A stretch of 64,000 bases of DNA from Limnephilus marmoratus (lineage: Eukaryota > Arthropoda > Insecta > Trichoptera > Limnephilidae), in the NCBI GenBank assembly GCA_917880885.1, contig OU862907.1:66025072-66089071 (forward strand). Direction: 5' to 3'. Of this stretch, positions 34,602-44,700 are shown piece by piece. The translations under genes and the position numbers were made by a program. The notes below the pieces were generated by a model, which saw nothing but the letters and a program-made list of their open reading frames with translations, made no database searches and was not told where the DNA came from. How positions within the stretch are numbered: position 1 is the stretch's first letter; every line of letters begins with the position of its first letter.

Positions 34602-34798
34602 GGTCAGTGGTTGAGTGGGCATAGCACTTGGGTCCCACCCGAGCGTCGCGTGTTCGATTCCTCGGCTGGCCAAGTCCTCCATCACAACACAAGCAACATT
34701 TTCGGCTTTCTGTGGTGGTAGTAGGAGATTTTCAAACATTGTTGGGTTATTCGTAACCCGGGAATGTTTGTCTTTCTTTTAAAAAAAAAAAAAAAAAA
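34602..34798 (+). mobile_element. tRNA-headed SINE with poly-A tail
   Basis: The first ~70 bases are tRNA-like. GGTCAG can pair with CTGGCC at 34666-34671, TGGTTGAGTGGG resembles a Pol III A box, and TGTTCGATTCC (34651-34661) fits the B box. A unique body follows, with a GGGTTATTCGTAACCC stem, and then 18 A residues (34781-34798). Pol III box spacing and the A-tail identify a SINE rather than a functional tRNA, since the anticodon arm is irregular. Confidence 0.8.
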
Positions 34799-35419
34799 TT
34801 TTAAATTAAAAATATTGTGTAAAATCATTATTAATGCGACAATCATAGATTTAAGTTTAAAAAATGGGTTGTATGGTGTATCAATGTTTTTATTTTTCAT
34901 GGTCGAATGCCTACATCAATTACAAAAAAAAATAAGCAGATTGAAAAATAAAGGTCCATTATTTGGTAACAAAAAATATCAAGTCCGAGAATGACACATG
35001 AAAGGTAGTATTAAGCCGTTTTAGAGAGCCGTTTTTCAGAAAATAACCATTCTGCCCCTATAACACACTCTTAATGAGATACACCACAACGTACGAATTG
35101 ATAATAATATTACTTTATGTTTACATGCTTGTTTACAAGCTGAAGGTGGACATTTTGAAAATTCGTTAAACTTGTAAAAAGCGATGACATTAGTTAAGTG
35201 TTTAATTAATTTATAATAATTTTATCGTTAAAGCGTGACTTCAGTTGTTATTTAAGTGCAGCTCTCTTTTAAAATTTGGTTTAAAACATACGATTTTGTA
35301 TAAACGTCAAATTCTCGGCCAAATCACAAACAAGCAACGTTGCAATAATCGCGCCCGAGTTGCAATGTGGGGTAAGTTCTACCTTACACTAAGGATTATT
35401 AGTAAGTATGTCTTTTTGT
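34799..35419. other. Intergenic, no gene seen
   Basis: AT-rich. Confidence 0.4.
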
Positions 35420-35532
35420 ATGGGAAAAAAAAAGTTGGAATTTCAAAAAAGTTATTAATCTTTTTTTACTCCTACTATAATGTAGAATCACTTCCGAAGT
35501 TAATGCACTTTACCCCCGGACACACTGTATAT
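35420..35532. repeat. Right arm of the inverted repeat (partner 30690-30800)
   Basis: It ends ...TTACCCCCGGACACACTGTA. It is immediately followed by a CTAGCTG dispersed repeat. Confidence 0.7.
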
Positions 35533-35534
35533 AA

Positions 35535-35605
35535 CTAGCTGACCCTACAAATAAATTGCTGTTCTGCCATATAAATTATTTCTAGTGAATATTTTGGTTG
35601 TTAAA
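35535..35605 (+). repeat. 5' piece of a CTAGCTG dispersed repeat, split by a LINE
   Basis: It opens CTAGCTGACCCTAC. Its presumed continuation is 39206-39887, beyond the LINE. Confidence 0.45.
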
Positions 35606-38600
35606 TTTTTTTTTTTTTTTTACATTAACACCACACAGGAGGCCCTGAGGAAAATAATTTCCCTCAGGGCCTATGTCATCTTTGTAGATGCTGTGTGGAG
35701 GGTCTCTTTGAGGAAAGGAAGGAGTGAACATGGGTCTTGAAGAGACCCATGTTGTAGGAGGGAGGAAACACAGAGGCCGGCAAATCGTTCCACAGCCGAG
35801 CCGTTGAACTCAAGAACGAGTCATAGAAACGACCCGTTCTCATGTGAGTAATGTCAACCGTGTACAAATGTTGGGCGCGTGTTTGGCGTGTTTCCCGACT
35901 ATGCACCGGAGCCGAGGGGATCAATGATGCTAGTTCCTCGGAGCATCTTCCATTGTAATACCGGTAGAACAAGGACAGCATTCCCACCTGACGCCTATGC
36001 TCTAAAGATTGCAGTCCGTCTGTTAGGATGGGAGAATCTATCAAACGGACCGCCCGTTTCTGCACAGAGTCAAGGGTTTTTTTTAGGTATTTTGGAGCTC
36101 CAGACCAGAGGTGGCTGCCAAATTCAACCGTGGGGCGCACTTGCGATTTGTACAGGGTTAGCAGTTGGGTACTATTAAAGTATCTGCGGGCCCTGTACAG
36201 TACGCCCAGTTTCTGAGAGGCTAACTTAACTCTGGTTTCGATGGAGCCCCCGTACCTGAGCTGGTCACTTAGAGTTACACCAAGCATATCAATGGAGGTC
36301 CTGTTCGGAAGGTTGCTTCCGTTGAAGGAGACTAGATTTTCATTTCGATCCCTTTTAGACGTTATCAAACATGATTGGGTCTTTGAAACATTAAATTCGA
36401 CGAGGTTATTCTTACCCCAAGAGAAAATACTCTCGAGGTAACCGTCCATTCTTTGCTTCAAAGCCCTCCGAGCTATTGGAGTTTGTGTGCCCTTTGGGGG
36501 CTTGTCAAACAAAAAGCTATCATAGACTGTACTGTCATCCGCGTAACAATGAATCGGTGCACATGACAAGAGGTCATTGATGTGCAACAGAAACAAAGTC
36601 GGTGACAGAACCGATCCCTGTGGGACGCCAGCATTTATCGAATGCGAAGAAGAGGTGAAACCGTCAGCAACCACCTGAATCGACCTCTCCCTCAAAAAGT
36701 CGGCAATCCACTTACACAAGGATGCGGGAAGTCCGTAAGAAAGCAGTTTGTTGACAAGCCCACGGTGCCAAACCCGGTCAAAGGCCTTGCAAATATCCAG
36801 TGCAACCGTTTGGGTCTCACCAAAACGTTCCAGGCACCGCCCCCAAACATGCGTCACATACGCGAGAAGATCACCGCACGAGCGGTTCCGCCGGAATCCG
36901 TATTGACGGTCGTTAATAATTTTGTTCTTCTCGAGGTATGTGAGCAGTTTGTCGTTGATCACACGTTCCATTACCTTAGACAGAACTGATGTGATCGCTA
37001 TGGGGCGGTAGTTGGCTGGGTTGGAGCGGTCACCCTTCTTTGGAATAGGGTGAATGATCGCTTTTTTCCAACCAGAGGGCACAGAACCAGACTTCAGGGA
37101 CATTTTGAAAAGCTTCGTCAAAATTGGAGCTATTTCTGCAGCGCACCTCTGCAATACCAGGGCAGGTATTCCGTCAGGCCCACTAGCTTTATTAATATCA
37201 AGCCCTCGTAAGACTTGGAGTACATCCCGATGCCGGATCCTCAGCTTTTTCATATGAAAACCGCAGTGAGGAACCGACGGCGGGGTAGCACCTTGATCAT
37301 CGAGGGTCGAGTTTTCCGCGAACATTTTGCCTAATAAGTTAGCCTTTTCGGCGGCGGTATTTGCTAGAGAGCCGTCAGGTCTGGTAAGAGGTGGCAGACT
37401 GGATTTGCAGAAATTGCGACCTATTGAGCCCGCAAGCGACCAGAACGCTCTGCTGCCGTGCGGGCAGGCAGCCAGCTTTCTACTGATCTGCAGGTCGTGC
37501 TCGAATTTAGACCTATTAATGATCCTCTTGCTTTCCTTTGCCATTTTGTTATATTCTGTTCTGTTTTCGGACGTTCGAGATGTGTTGTAGGCTCGGTAAG
37601 CCGCGTTTTTTCGTCGCACTGCTTCAGAGCATTGTCGACTGAACCACGGCTTTGAGCCCACACCAGTTTCTTTAACAGTGGATTGGATGAAGCCATCCAT
37701 CGCGGATGTGATGACTTCACCAATTTCCTGGGCACATCTTGAGGGATCCGAGGTCCGAAAACAGACAGCTGACCACGGGAAAGCATTAAAATGTGCCCGC
37801 AGACCAAACCAATCTGCTGATCTATAGTGCCACACTTTTCTCTTCAGCCGCTCGTTTGGCGGTCTGAAGGTTACGGGGATTGACGTCGTCACCAGGCAGT
37901 GGTCGGACGATCCTAAAGGCGCTGTGACGTCAATCTTGTAGCCGTGTGGCACAGTGGTTAAAAACAAATCTAACAGATTGGAGCGGTGAGTCTGGACATC
38001 AGGAACCCTTGTCGGCCCCTGAACCATTTGCTCCAGTCCATGGCAGAGGGCAAAGGATTCCGCCTCTCGTCCAGCCGAGTCCGTTGGTCCTGAGAACTTT
38101 AACCAAGGTTCGTTATGAACATTGAAGTCCCCCAGGACCAGAAACTCTGCCGTAGGGAAGCGGGGCAAGAGGTCATCAATAGTATTACTTAGATGTTTGA
38201 AGAGTTCGGACGTATCTGAAACGCTAAGGTTCGGTGAGCGGTATAGACACGCGTAAAATCTTACCGTACTGGCAAGATTGACACGCACCCACATTACGTC
38301 GAATCTGGAGTTCTCCAGATTCAACAGTCGCACACAGTTGACGTCAGCTCGGCTGAAGAGACAGACACCTCCTTTGGGTCTGAATTTGCCAACGAGGGTG
38401 AAGCCCGGGCAATCCAGATAGGTGGCGTCTGTAGGCTCGGCTATCTGCGTTTCGGAAAGGAAGAGAAGGTTAGGGCGTTGGGAGAGAAGGTGTTGGTGGA
38501 CGAAGTTTAAGTTTTTGTGCAGGCCGCGAATGTTGGTGAAATTCACCAACAGCTTTGGCCTGCACCGGGGACTCCTGCTTCTCGCCGTTGTGATAGTGAT

Positions 38601-39205
38601 ATTACTGTTGTTTGTGCAATTCATGATTTTATATGGTTTTTTTTTTTTTTTTTTTTGGGGTTATTAGAAGAAAGGAAGGTCCGGGAAGGAAAAGGTATGA
38701 GGGATGGGTAGGAAAGCTGGGGATCAGAGTGTACAGGAGTGACGGACGTATGAATCCAACCCACCCACTGCGGTGCAAGGCGATGGGCTGGGAGAGTCCG
38801 GCTGGAGAGGTCACCCAATGCGCCCCAAACGCTACTGCTGGGTCCCCTCCGGTCACGAACCGGCACAACAGCAGCGGCAGGGTTTTAGCACTCGTTGATG
38901 GGGCAGCCCACCCTCAGTCGTGAGCCTGAGGGTCGGGCCCCTGTACTACCGAGCGACCCGGACAACGGTAACCGGTTGTAAAGGGTCTCCCTCAACCAGC
39001 ATCTCCCAATCCGGCCCGCCACGCAGAAGGTGGGCCGACGCACTCGCCATCAAGACCCAGACAAACATTACCCCATGAACCCGGGCACCCGTGCTAAGTC
39101 ACCAAACGCGGCGAACCACTTGGGGTGACCTGTGGCAGAGGTGTTGGTCATCCAATAAATGGTTCCCAGGGCGGCGGTACCCATACCCGCCTACCAAATT
39201 AAAAA
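35606..39205 (-). mobile_element. CR1/Jockey-group LINE with intact ORF2
   Basis: The minus-strand element has a 5' leader of about 580 bp (39205-38625), a single 982-codon ORF2, a short 3' UTR, a hairpin tail (CCCTGAGG..CCTCAGGG) and a poly-A of about 17 (T-run on the plus strand near 35609-35625). The leader is matched by the fragment at 1655-1905, which fixes the 5' end near 39200. No ORF1 with zinc knuckles is evident in the leader, although an A-run at about 38640-38657 precedes the ORF2 start. Confidence 0.82.
35676..38624 (-). CDS. LINE ORF2: endonuclease and reverse transcriptase, 982 aa, no disruptions
   Basis: This enzyme nicks chromosomal DNA and reverse-transcribes the element's RNA at the nick. 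The AP-like endonuclease occupies residues ~24-250: NFTNIRGL, FLSETQ (~56-60), VLGDFNVHNEPW (~163) and SSDHCLV (~239). A linker leads to the reverse transcriptase (~455-780): KASGPDGIPALVL, NYRPIAITSVLSKVMERV, LDICKAFDRVWH, GVPQGSVLSP (~665) and the catalytic CYADDSTV (~692-699). The C-terminal region has VQKRAVRLID and ends in a serine/arginine-rich tail. There is no RNase H domain. The uninterrupted frame with all catalytic motifs suggests a young copy. The minus-strand start ATG lies just after an A-rich leader. Clade placement (CR1 versus related groups) is uncertain. A diverged 3' copy is at 19102-19445. Confidence 0.92.
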   Translation of the reverse strand: MNCTNNSNITITTARSRSPRCRPKLLVNFTNIRGLHKNLNFVHQHLLSQRPNLLFLSETQIAEPTDATYLDCPGFTLVGKFRPKGGVCLFSRADVNCVRLLNLENSRFDVMWVRVNLASTVRFYACLYRSPNLSVSDTSELFKHLSNTIDDLLPRFPTAEFLVLGDFNVHNEPWLKFSGPTDSAGREAESFALCHGLEQMVQGPTRVPDVQTHRSNLLDLFLTTVPHGYKIDVTAPLGSSDHCLVTTSIPVTFRPPNERLKRKVWHYRSADWFGLRAHFNAFPWSAVCFRTSDPSRCAQEIGEVITSAMDGFIQSTVKETGVGSKPWFSRQCSEAVRRKNAAYRAYNTSRTSENRTEYNKMAKESKRIINRSKFEHDLQISRKLAACPHGSRAFWSLAGSIGRNFCKSSLPPLTRPDGSLANTAAEKANLLGKMFAENSTLDDQGATPPSVPHCGFHMKKLRIRHRDVLQVLRGLDINKASGPDGIPALVLQRCAAEIAPILTKLFKMSLKSGSVPSGWKKAIIHPIPKKGDRSNPANYRPIAITSVLSKVMERVINDKLLTYLEKNKIINDRQYGFRRNRSCGDLLAYVTHVWGRCLERFGETQTVALDICKAFDRVWHRGLVNKLLSYGLPASLCKWIADFLRERSIQVVADGFTSSSHSINAGVPQGSVLSPTLFLLHINDLLSCAPIHCYADDSTVYDSFLFDKPPKGTQTPIARRALKQRMDGYLESIFSWGKNNLVEFNVSKTQSCLITSKRDRNENLVSFNGSNLPNRTSIDMLGVTLSDQLRYGGSIETRVKLASQKLGVLYRARRYFNSTQLLTLYKSQVRPTVEFGSHLWSGAPKYLKKTLDSVQKRAVRLIDSPILTDGLQSLEHRRQVGMLSLFYRYYNGRCSEELASLIPSAPVHSRETRQTRAQHLYTVDITHMRTGRFYDSFLSSTARLWNDLPASVFPPSYNMGLFKTHVHSFLSSKRPSTQHLQR

Positions 39206-39887
39206 TGACAAGTAAGTGTGTGGGGATAGGATCTATGACAGAAAGAGGAATGGAGCCCTGTATACGATGACCGCCGATAAAAGCAAAAAAACACCAACTA
39301 AAGTAGGAAAATGAAATAAAGAAAATCAATATGAATTTCAAAGAGCAATTGAGTGTACCATATTTTCTGTCAGTCCGTCTTTAGCCAACACAAAAAAGCT
39401 CGATGGTTTGCCCACGCGAGAACATGATGCCAAATGAAATATCAAAATGACGGGACGCTTCTCGTGAATGTCTTGCGCGTGTGTGGATGAAAGTCCGATG
39501 AGGCAGAAAGTTGAACGTAGCGCCATCTGTCACTCAACAACATACATAATTTCATTCTGTTTGAAATACGAAAGACGGTTAAATTTGTTCATACAAAAAT
39601 ACTAAAATCGCTATTAAAAAATGGGAGGGTGGGGGTAGGAGGGTTAAAATTTGGGGTTATAGTTATTTTTTGATGACAAATAAAAAAAAAGTTTAAAAAA
39701 AGCAAAAAAAGTTAAAAAAAAGTTTTTTTTCTGGGAAGGGGACACCCTAATCACCTAGCGGTATAAAATATACTTAAAAACCTATTCTCATACCTACCAA
39801 ATATACATACAAAAATTCATAAAAATCGGTCGAGCTGTTTCGGAGGAGTACAAACACTGTGACACGAGATTTTTATATATAAGATAA
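39206..39887 (+). repeat. 3' piece of the CTAGCTG dispersed repeat
   Basis: It contains a conserved-looking block read on the minus strand as STFCLIGLSSTHAQDI..EKRPVILIFHLASCS, and ends ATAAAAATCGGTCGAGC, TGTTTCGGAGGAGTA, CACTGTGACACGAGA and TTTTATATATAAGAT. I recognise this ending as a widespread insect interspersed repeat but cannot name its class. The LINE at 35606-39205 appears to be inserted in it. Confidence 0.5.
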
Positions 39888-39919
39888 TAAGAACACGTTG
39901 TATACTATAGGACACATTG

Positions 39920-39989
39920 CCAAGAAGAGGGTTAAGAAGTTTGTTTTTTCCGGTTCCTTGGAAAAATTCTTAAGAGGGTTTCACTGTAT
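39920..39989 (-). repeat. pogo/Tigger-like element end (reverse orientation)
   Basis: It ends TTAAGAGGGTTTCACTG, followed by TA, mirroring the end at 29479. It lies about 15 bp past the stop codon of the NACHT gene. Confidence 0.45.
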
Positions 39990-40001
39990 CAGTGCAACGG
40001 C

Positions 40002-40292
40002 TTAAGTCAACGAAATATTCATTTTGATTAGATTCGCTCTCTGGCTTTTGTCCAATTGACCGATGTCAGCACCTTTTTTTATCATCTGTTTCACTATATC
40101 TGGTTTTTTGGCCTTTACGGCGTAGTGAAGAATACATATGCCGTTATTGGAAGCCATAACATCGGCTCCAAAGTTCAGCAGTTGTTGAACCATATCCCAT
40201 TTTCCTGCTCTGGTGGCTCTCTGCAAGGCCGCCATTCCGTTCCAATCGGCTGAGTTGATTTCTGCTCCTTGTGCCACCAGATATTTCGCCTC
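40002..40292 (-). CDS. Exon 2 of the ankyrin-lipase-NACHT gene (C-terminal ankyrin repeats)
   Basis: The exon is delimited by a 3' splice site (minus strand ...TTATTTTTCAG at 40293-40304). Joined in phase 0 to exon 1, it completes an ankyrin repeat that exon 1 leaves half-finished: AIKASSWE from exon 1 joins EAKYLVAQGAEIN here. Two more ankyrin repeats follow (NGMAALQRATRAGKWDMVQQ and GICILHYAVKAKKPDIVKQM). The protein stops at 40002-40004 after about 96 residues. The last repeat ends abruptly and a pogo-like terminus lies 12 bp further on, so the true C-terminus may have been replaced by a transposon insertion or may continue in an exon not seen. Confidence 0.82.
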   Translation of the reverse strand, partial: EAKYLVAQGAEINSADWNGMAALQRATRAGKWDMVQQLLNFGADVMASNNGICILHYAVKAKKPDIVKQMIKKGADIGQLDKSQRANLIKMNISLT

Positions 40293-40336
40293 CTGAAAAA
40301 TAATTAAAAGAAAACATATAATAAAGTGCAGATTAT

Positions 40337-40935
40337 CTTTGTCAAACTTAGGTTCGGTCATAACTTAGGCCTATGGCACCAAACGGACTGAAATTTTGGA
40401 TTCTTACTAAGAATTATGGCCTGTACACGAATCAATCAAAAAATATCTCAAAAAAATGTTAAAATTCTTCATACAAAATCTTCATCGTTTCATGGGCACT
40501 TTGTCAAACTTAGGTTCGGTCATAACTTAGGCCCTATGGCATCGAACGGACTGAAATTTTGGATCCTTACTAAGATTTATGGTCTGTACACGAATCAATC
40601 AAAAAATATCTCAAAAAAATGTTAAAATTCTTCATACAAAATCTTCATCGTTTCATGGGCACTTTGTCAAACTTAGGTTCGGTCATAACTTAGGCCCTAT
40701 GGCATCGAACGGACAGAAATTTTGGATTCTTACTAAGAATTACGGTCTGTACACGAATCAATCAAAGAATATCTCAAAAAAATGTTAAAATTCTTCATAC
40801 AAAATCTTCATCGTTTCATGGGCACTTTGTCAAACTTAGGTTCGGTCATAACTTAGGCCCTATGGCATCGAACGGACTGAAATTTTGGATTCTTACTAAG
40901 AATTATGGTCGGTACAGGAATCAATCAAAAAATCT
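40337..40935. repeat. 163-bp tandem repeat, about 3.7 copies
   Basis: Unit starts at 40337, 40499, 40662 and 40825 (CTTTGTCAAACTTAGGTTCG, then GTCATAACTTAGG). Copies differ by only a few bases, so expansion is recent. The two 69-residue plus-strand frames in the array are artefacts of the repeat. Confidence 0.95.
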
Positions 40936-41039
40936 TTGGGAAAAACAAAAAGCAAACAATTTAGCCTCAGATGTTAAGTTTAGTACAATTTTCAGTTATG
41001 AATGAGTATTTATCTTTTTATGTTACAATAATGTATAAT

Positions 41040-41580
41040 TGTAGCGCCCAGTATTTTGTCCGACGGATCCGAATACTTTCTCCCTCACACGCCGCGCTAC
41101 CTGATCGAAAGGACACCCCATCGGCTGTAGCCACCCCCATCCCCCGCGCCAGCCGGACGCTGCAGCCCCGGCACTAAGGGGTATATAAGGGCGTACTGAC
41201 CGATCTCAAGTCAGTGTAGCCGGACTCCGGGTAAACCAAGCAACAGCATCCTAGTGGTCAGTGCTAAGTTAACCAACCGGTACCAAGTCGAGAGATCCCG
41301 CTGGGTCCTCCTTGGGAATCACAGTAACAGTGGACATTACTTACCGGGCACCGTTTGCCCAACTAAGAGACCGCGGGTCCTATGTTGGAGTGTGTACCTA
41401 AATACGCTAAGTGCTGAGTGAGGACAATCGTAACCTTTCTTTAAACTCTCAGTGATTATATCGTGTGCTAAACTGTTCTGTACCTACTCTTTACTAAAAT
41501 TATAAGTTATGAACCCTGTATAAGTTAAATAAATTGCCATTGTGAATGTCGACTATCTCTTATATTAATACCCCGCCACA
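41040..41580 (+). mobile_element. Solo LTR, 541 bp, with 4-bp TAAT target duplication
   Basis: It begins TGTAGCGCCC and ends CCCGCCACA. TAAT is present on both sides (41036-41039 and 41581-41584). Inside are a TATATAAGG box (about 41182) and AATAAA (about 41528), the expected promoter and polyadenylation signals of an LTR. The short duplication fits a Ty3/gypsy element. No internal gag or pol adjoins it, so it arose by LTR-LTR recombination. The plus orientation is set by the TATA and polyA order and is opposite to the host gene. Confidence 0.88.
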
Positions 41581-41788
41581 TAATTTAATTTTTCACAAAT
41601 AAATATCTGCAATATTATTATTTATTATTAATTTCAGAGTTGTTCCAAAACTGAACACATGTACCTGATGGGTTAAAATGTATTATTGGTCGGCGAGACA
41701 AAATGAAAAAATTTACAAAATGGAGGTGAAATCACCCATACATTTTAACGCTGCATAGAACTTAAAATATGTAAAAAATGATGCATAC

Positions 41789-44700
41789 CTCCCAGCTGCT
41801 TGCCTTTATCGCAATCTGCAAAGAGCTCATTTCATAGCGGTCCTTCAGGTTGATGTCCGCTTCCTTCTCCAGGAGGAACTTTAACACCGTCAGTCTCTTC
41901 TTACGTGCAGCCCATGACAAGGCGCTCATCCCAAACTTGTCTTTTTCGTTAATATCTGCATCCTTCTCCAACAAGAACTCGACCACTTCCACATGTCCCT
42001 CTTTGGCTGCGTGCTGTAATGGCGTAATCCGGTTGACGTCGGAGATTTTTAACAAATCGGGCTTCAGATTGTATAGATACTTCACAATGTCACAATGGCC
42101 GTTCTTTGCAGCCCAAGCTAAAGCTGTCTTGTTGTAAAGATCACAATGCGTGATGTCCGCACCACGCGAAATGAGAAACTTGACGGTTTGCAAGTTTGCT
42201 GCGTGCAATAGTGGGGTCATGGCGTTGGAATCAAGTGCATCAATATCTGCGTGTTTTTGCTGCAGATATTGAACTATGTCAAACTGTGCAGATTTGGTAG
42301 ATTTGGCTGCTATGTGCAATGCTGTGGCTCCCTTGATCTCTCCCGTCTGATCAACCGATGCAGCCAAAAGGAGGCGTAGTTCTGCAGGGTCTTCCATTTT
42401 GTGCAATGCTTTTTGAAGAGTTGGAAGTTCGCCACTTTCAGTGGCGTCGAGGATTGACTTTATTAAATCCCATCTTTTTTGCACAAAGCTAGGCTCAAGT
42501 TTCCAACAGCCCTTTGTTGCCAACGTGAATGTAATAATAAATTCGATGTGCGGGCACGATTCTTTGTTTTTAAGAGATTTGAAAACCGTTGAAAGAATAA
42601 TGTTTTTTTGAGAATCTTTATCCACGTGCATTAACAATTTTTTGATGGATATGACTGATTTATTCTTGGCTGCAAGGGCCAACGCGGTGTCGCCTTTAAG
42701 ATCGTGGGCTGTCACGAAGGTGGTATAATCTTCGAATGGTGGGCTTTGCTCAAAACTGTCGAGCAAATAATCGATAATGGAATATCTATTTTCTTTGACT
42801 GCAACGTGCAAAGCTGTCTGGTGATCATCGAGGTTGAAAAACTGCTTTTTCTTTTCCCTCCATAAGTGTGCGACTTGTGAGCGATTGTTCCACAGGGCAG
42901 GAGAAAACTTTCGCAGCTGGTCATCGACAAACTGTCGGCAGACCTTGTAGTCCACCTCCAGGAGAAGTTTGAACAGGAAAAACTCCTCCGTGGAGGGGTA
43001 CTTGTGGTGGCGTCCGTGGGGCTTGCCCAACCAGTAGACCAGCAACTCGGCCATGAAGTATTCCGCGAAGGTTCTATGAGTGAACTCGACTGTCCCATCG
43101 CCTCCGGACTGAATAAGACCCACTCTGTTCAACTCGATGATCTCTTCATCCTTCGGTATGGTTCCCAGGAAACGTGTGGCCAGATCCGGAAAAAGCTGCC
43201 TGAATGCGAGCGCGCGGTGCTTCTTTGTCAACCCATGCTGCAAACATCCTCTATTCACTTTGTTTAGCCCGACCGAGAAACCGGACTTGTCTTTTAAATA
43301 GATGTCGTACTTGGTGTTGATGAATATCTCGTAAAGATCAAACACATTGTTGAACGGAAGAGCGATGTCTCGGTAGACGGCACTCTCTACGCACAGCCGA
43401 ACCTGCTCGAGAGAAACCTCGGCCATCATACGCATCTGCAGCGGGATGCCCATGAAGCTGGAAATATCCTCGCCCAGGATGTCTGCGGCCTTCTGGTGCC
43501 AGCTGTTTGCGCACTCTTGCAAAGTGTTGTCTCGCTCTCTGGTGACTTCTGGCTGCAATGGTAGATGGCAACGCCAGAACTTCACAACAAACGCCTTCTG
43601 CTGTTCAACGTCCACCTTCTTGAATCTGGTCTCGAACACCGACAGTTCATTTTCCAGCAATTGGCTGGGATACTTCCTTGTGGTAACAAGAATGTTCGCC
43701 TTCGTATTATTGTTCAAGAACCTCAAAAGTCTGATTACCTTTTCCTGCGCGCATTTTTTGATAATCTCTCCGGAGTGTATTATTTCTTGGATTTCATCGA
43801 ATCCGTCGAAAAGGAGGTAGATTTGCATGGAGGTGTCAGTCTGAAGGCAATACTGCAGCAGATTTCGTTCGGTGCCATCGCCGCAGGTGCTCTCGGTTAA
43901 CAGAAAGTCGACAGCGTTGTCGATGGCGACGTCGTAAGGAAGTTTGCTGATGGGTTTTTGGAAGTGCTTAAAGTCTATTCGGATGATCCAGGAGGACTTG
44001 ATGAGACCAGACACCCTGGTGAGACTAGTGGACTTGCCCATACCGGGCTCGTCAGCAAGGATGACCAGCTTGCTGCTGCCGTTGCACAGTTGCTCCTCAC
44101 TCACGACTTGTTTCTCGTTGTGCTTCAAGCAATTTCTGAGGCCGTCCAGAGATCCCACTGAATGTTGCCACACGATATCTCTTTCCTCAACCATAAAAAA
44201 GTGAATGTTTTTACCATAATTTTCATTAACGAGAGCGTCATCTTCATCCTTCGACAATGTTGTATAAGTATTCTTAAAGAATTCTTTGTCATTCTTTATA
44301 TCAAGCGATTGCATCAGTGATTCCTTGTTTTCAAATTTCTGAAACACGAACAGATCTTTGCTGTTCTTGAATTTTGAGATCCGTGTGTTGTCGATGAACA
44401 CCCGCTTAGTGAAATGTCTCTGAATATAGAAGCCGGGGTCGTAGATCTGCTTCCAGTGGAGAAGTCCAGCTGGTCTGTCTAGTCTGTGAAGCCAGTTAAC
44501 CACATGGTCGGGAAACTGGCGAGCCAGCTTCTTGAACGATTGTTCCCCATCGTCTGAATATGTTGGGATTCGTACTATCTCTACCTTACTGATTCCCGCG
44601 TCCAAGATCTCCTTCCAGCCAGATTCGGAGGCCTGGTTGTCACTGACACCGCTGATGACGAAATATGGACGCCTAGAAGCATTCTCGTCCAAGTTGGAGA

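Larger units (their letters stand above)
40293..41788 (-). other. Intron of the ankyrin-lipase-NACHT gene
   Basis: The donor GTATGC follows GGGAG at 41789, and the acceptor CAG precedes GAGGCG at 40292, both on the minus strand. The 1496-bp intron holds a 163-bp tandem array and a solo LTR, which together make up most of it. Confidence 0.82.

Noticed and set aside
34602..34671. Functional tRNA gene
   Set aside because: The anticodon arm is irregular and the sequence continues into a SINE body with a poly-A tail.
36241..37590. Several plus-strand frames of 60-115 codons
   Set aside because: Shadows of the minus-strand LINE ORF2.
40337..40935. Possible CRISPR-like repeat array
   Set aside because: The repeats are contiguous 163-bp units with no unique spacers; it is a satellite in an intron.
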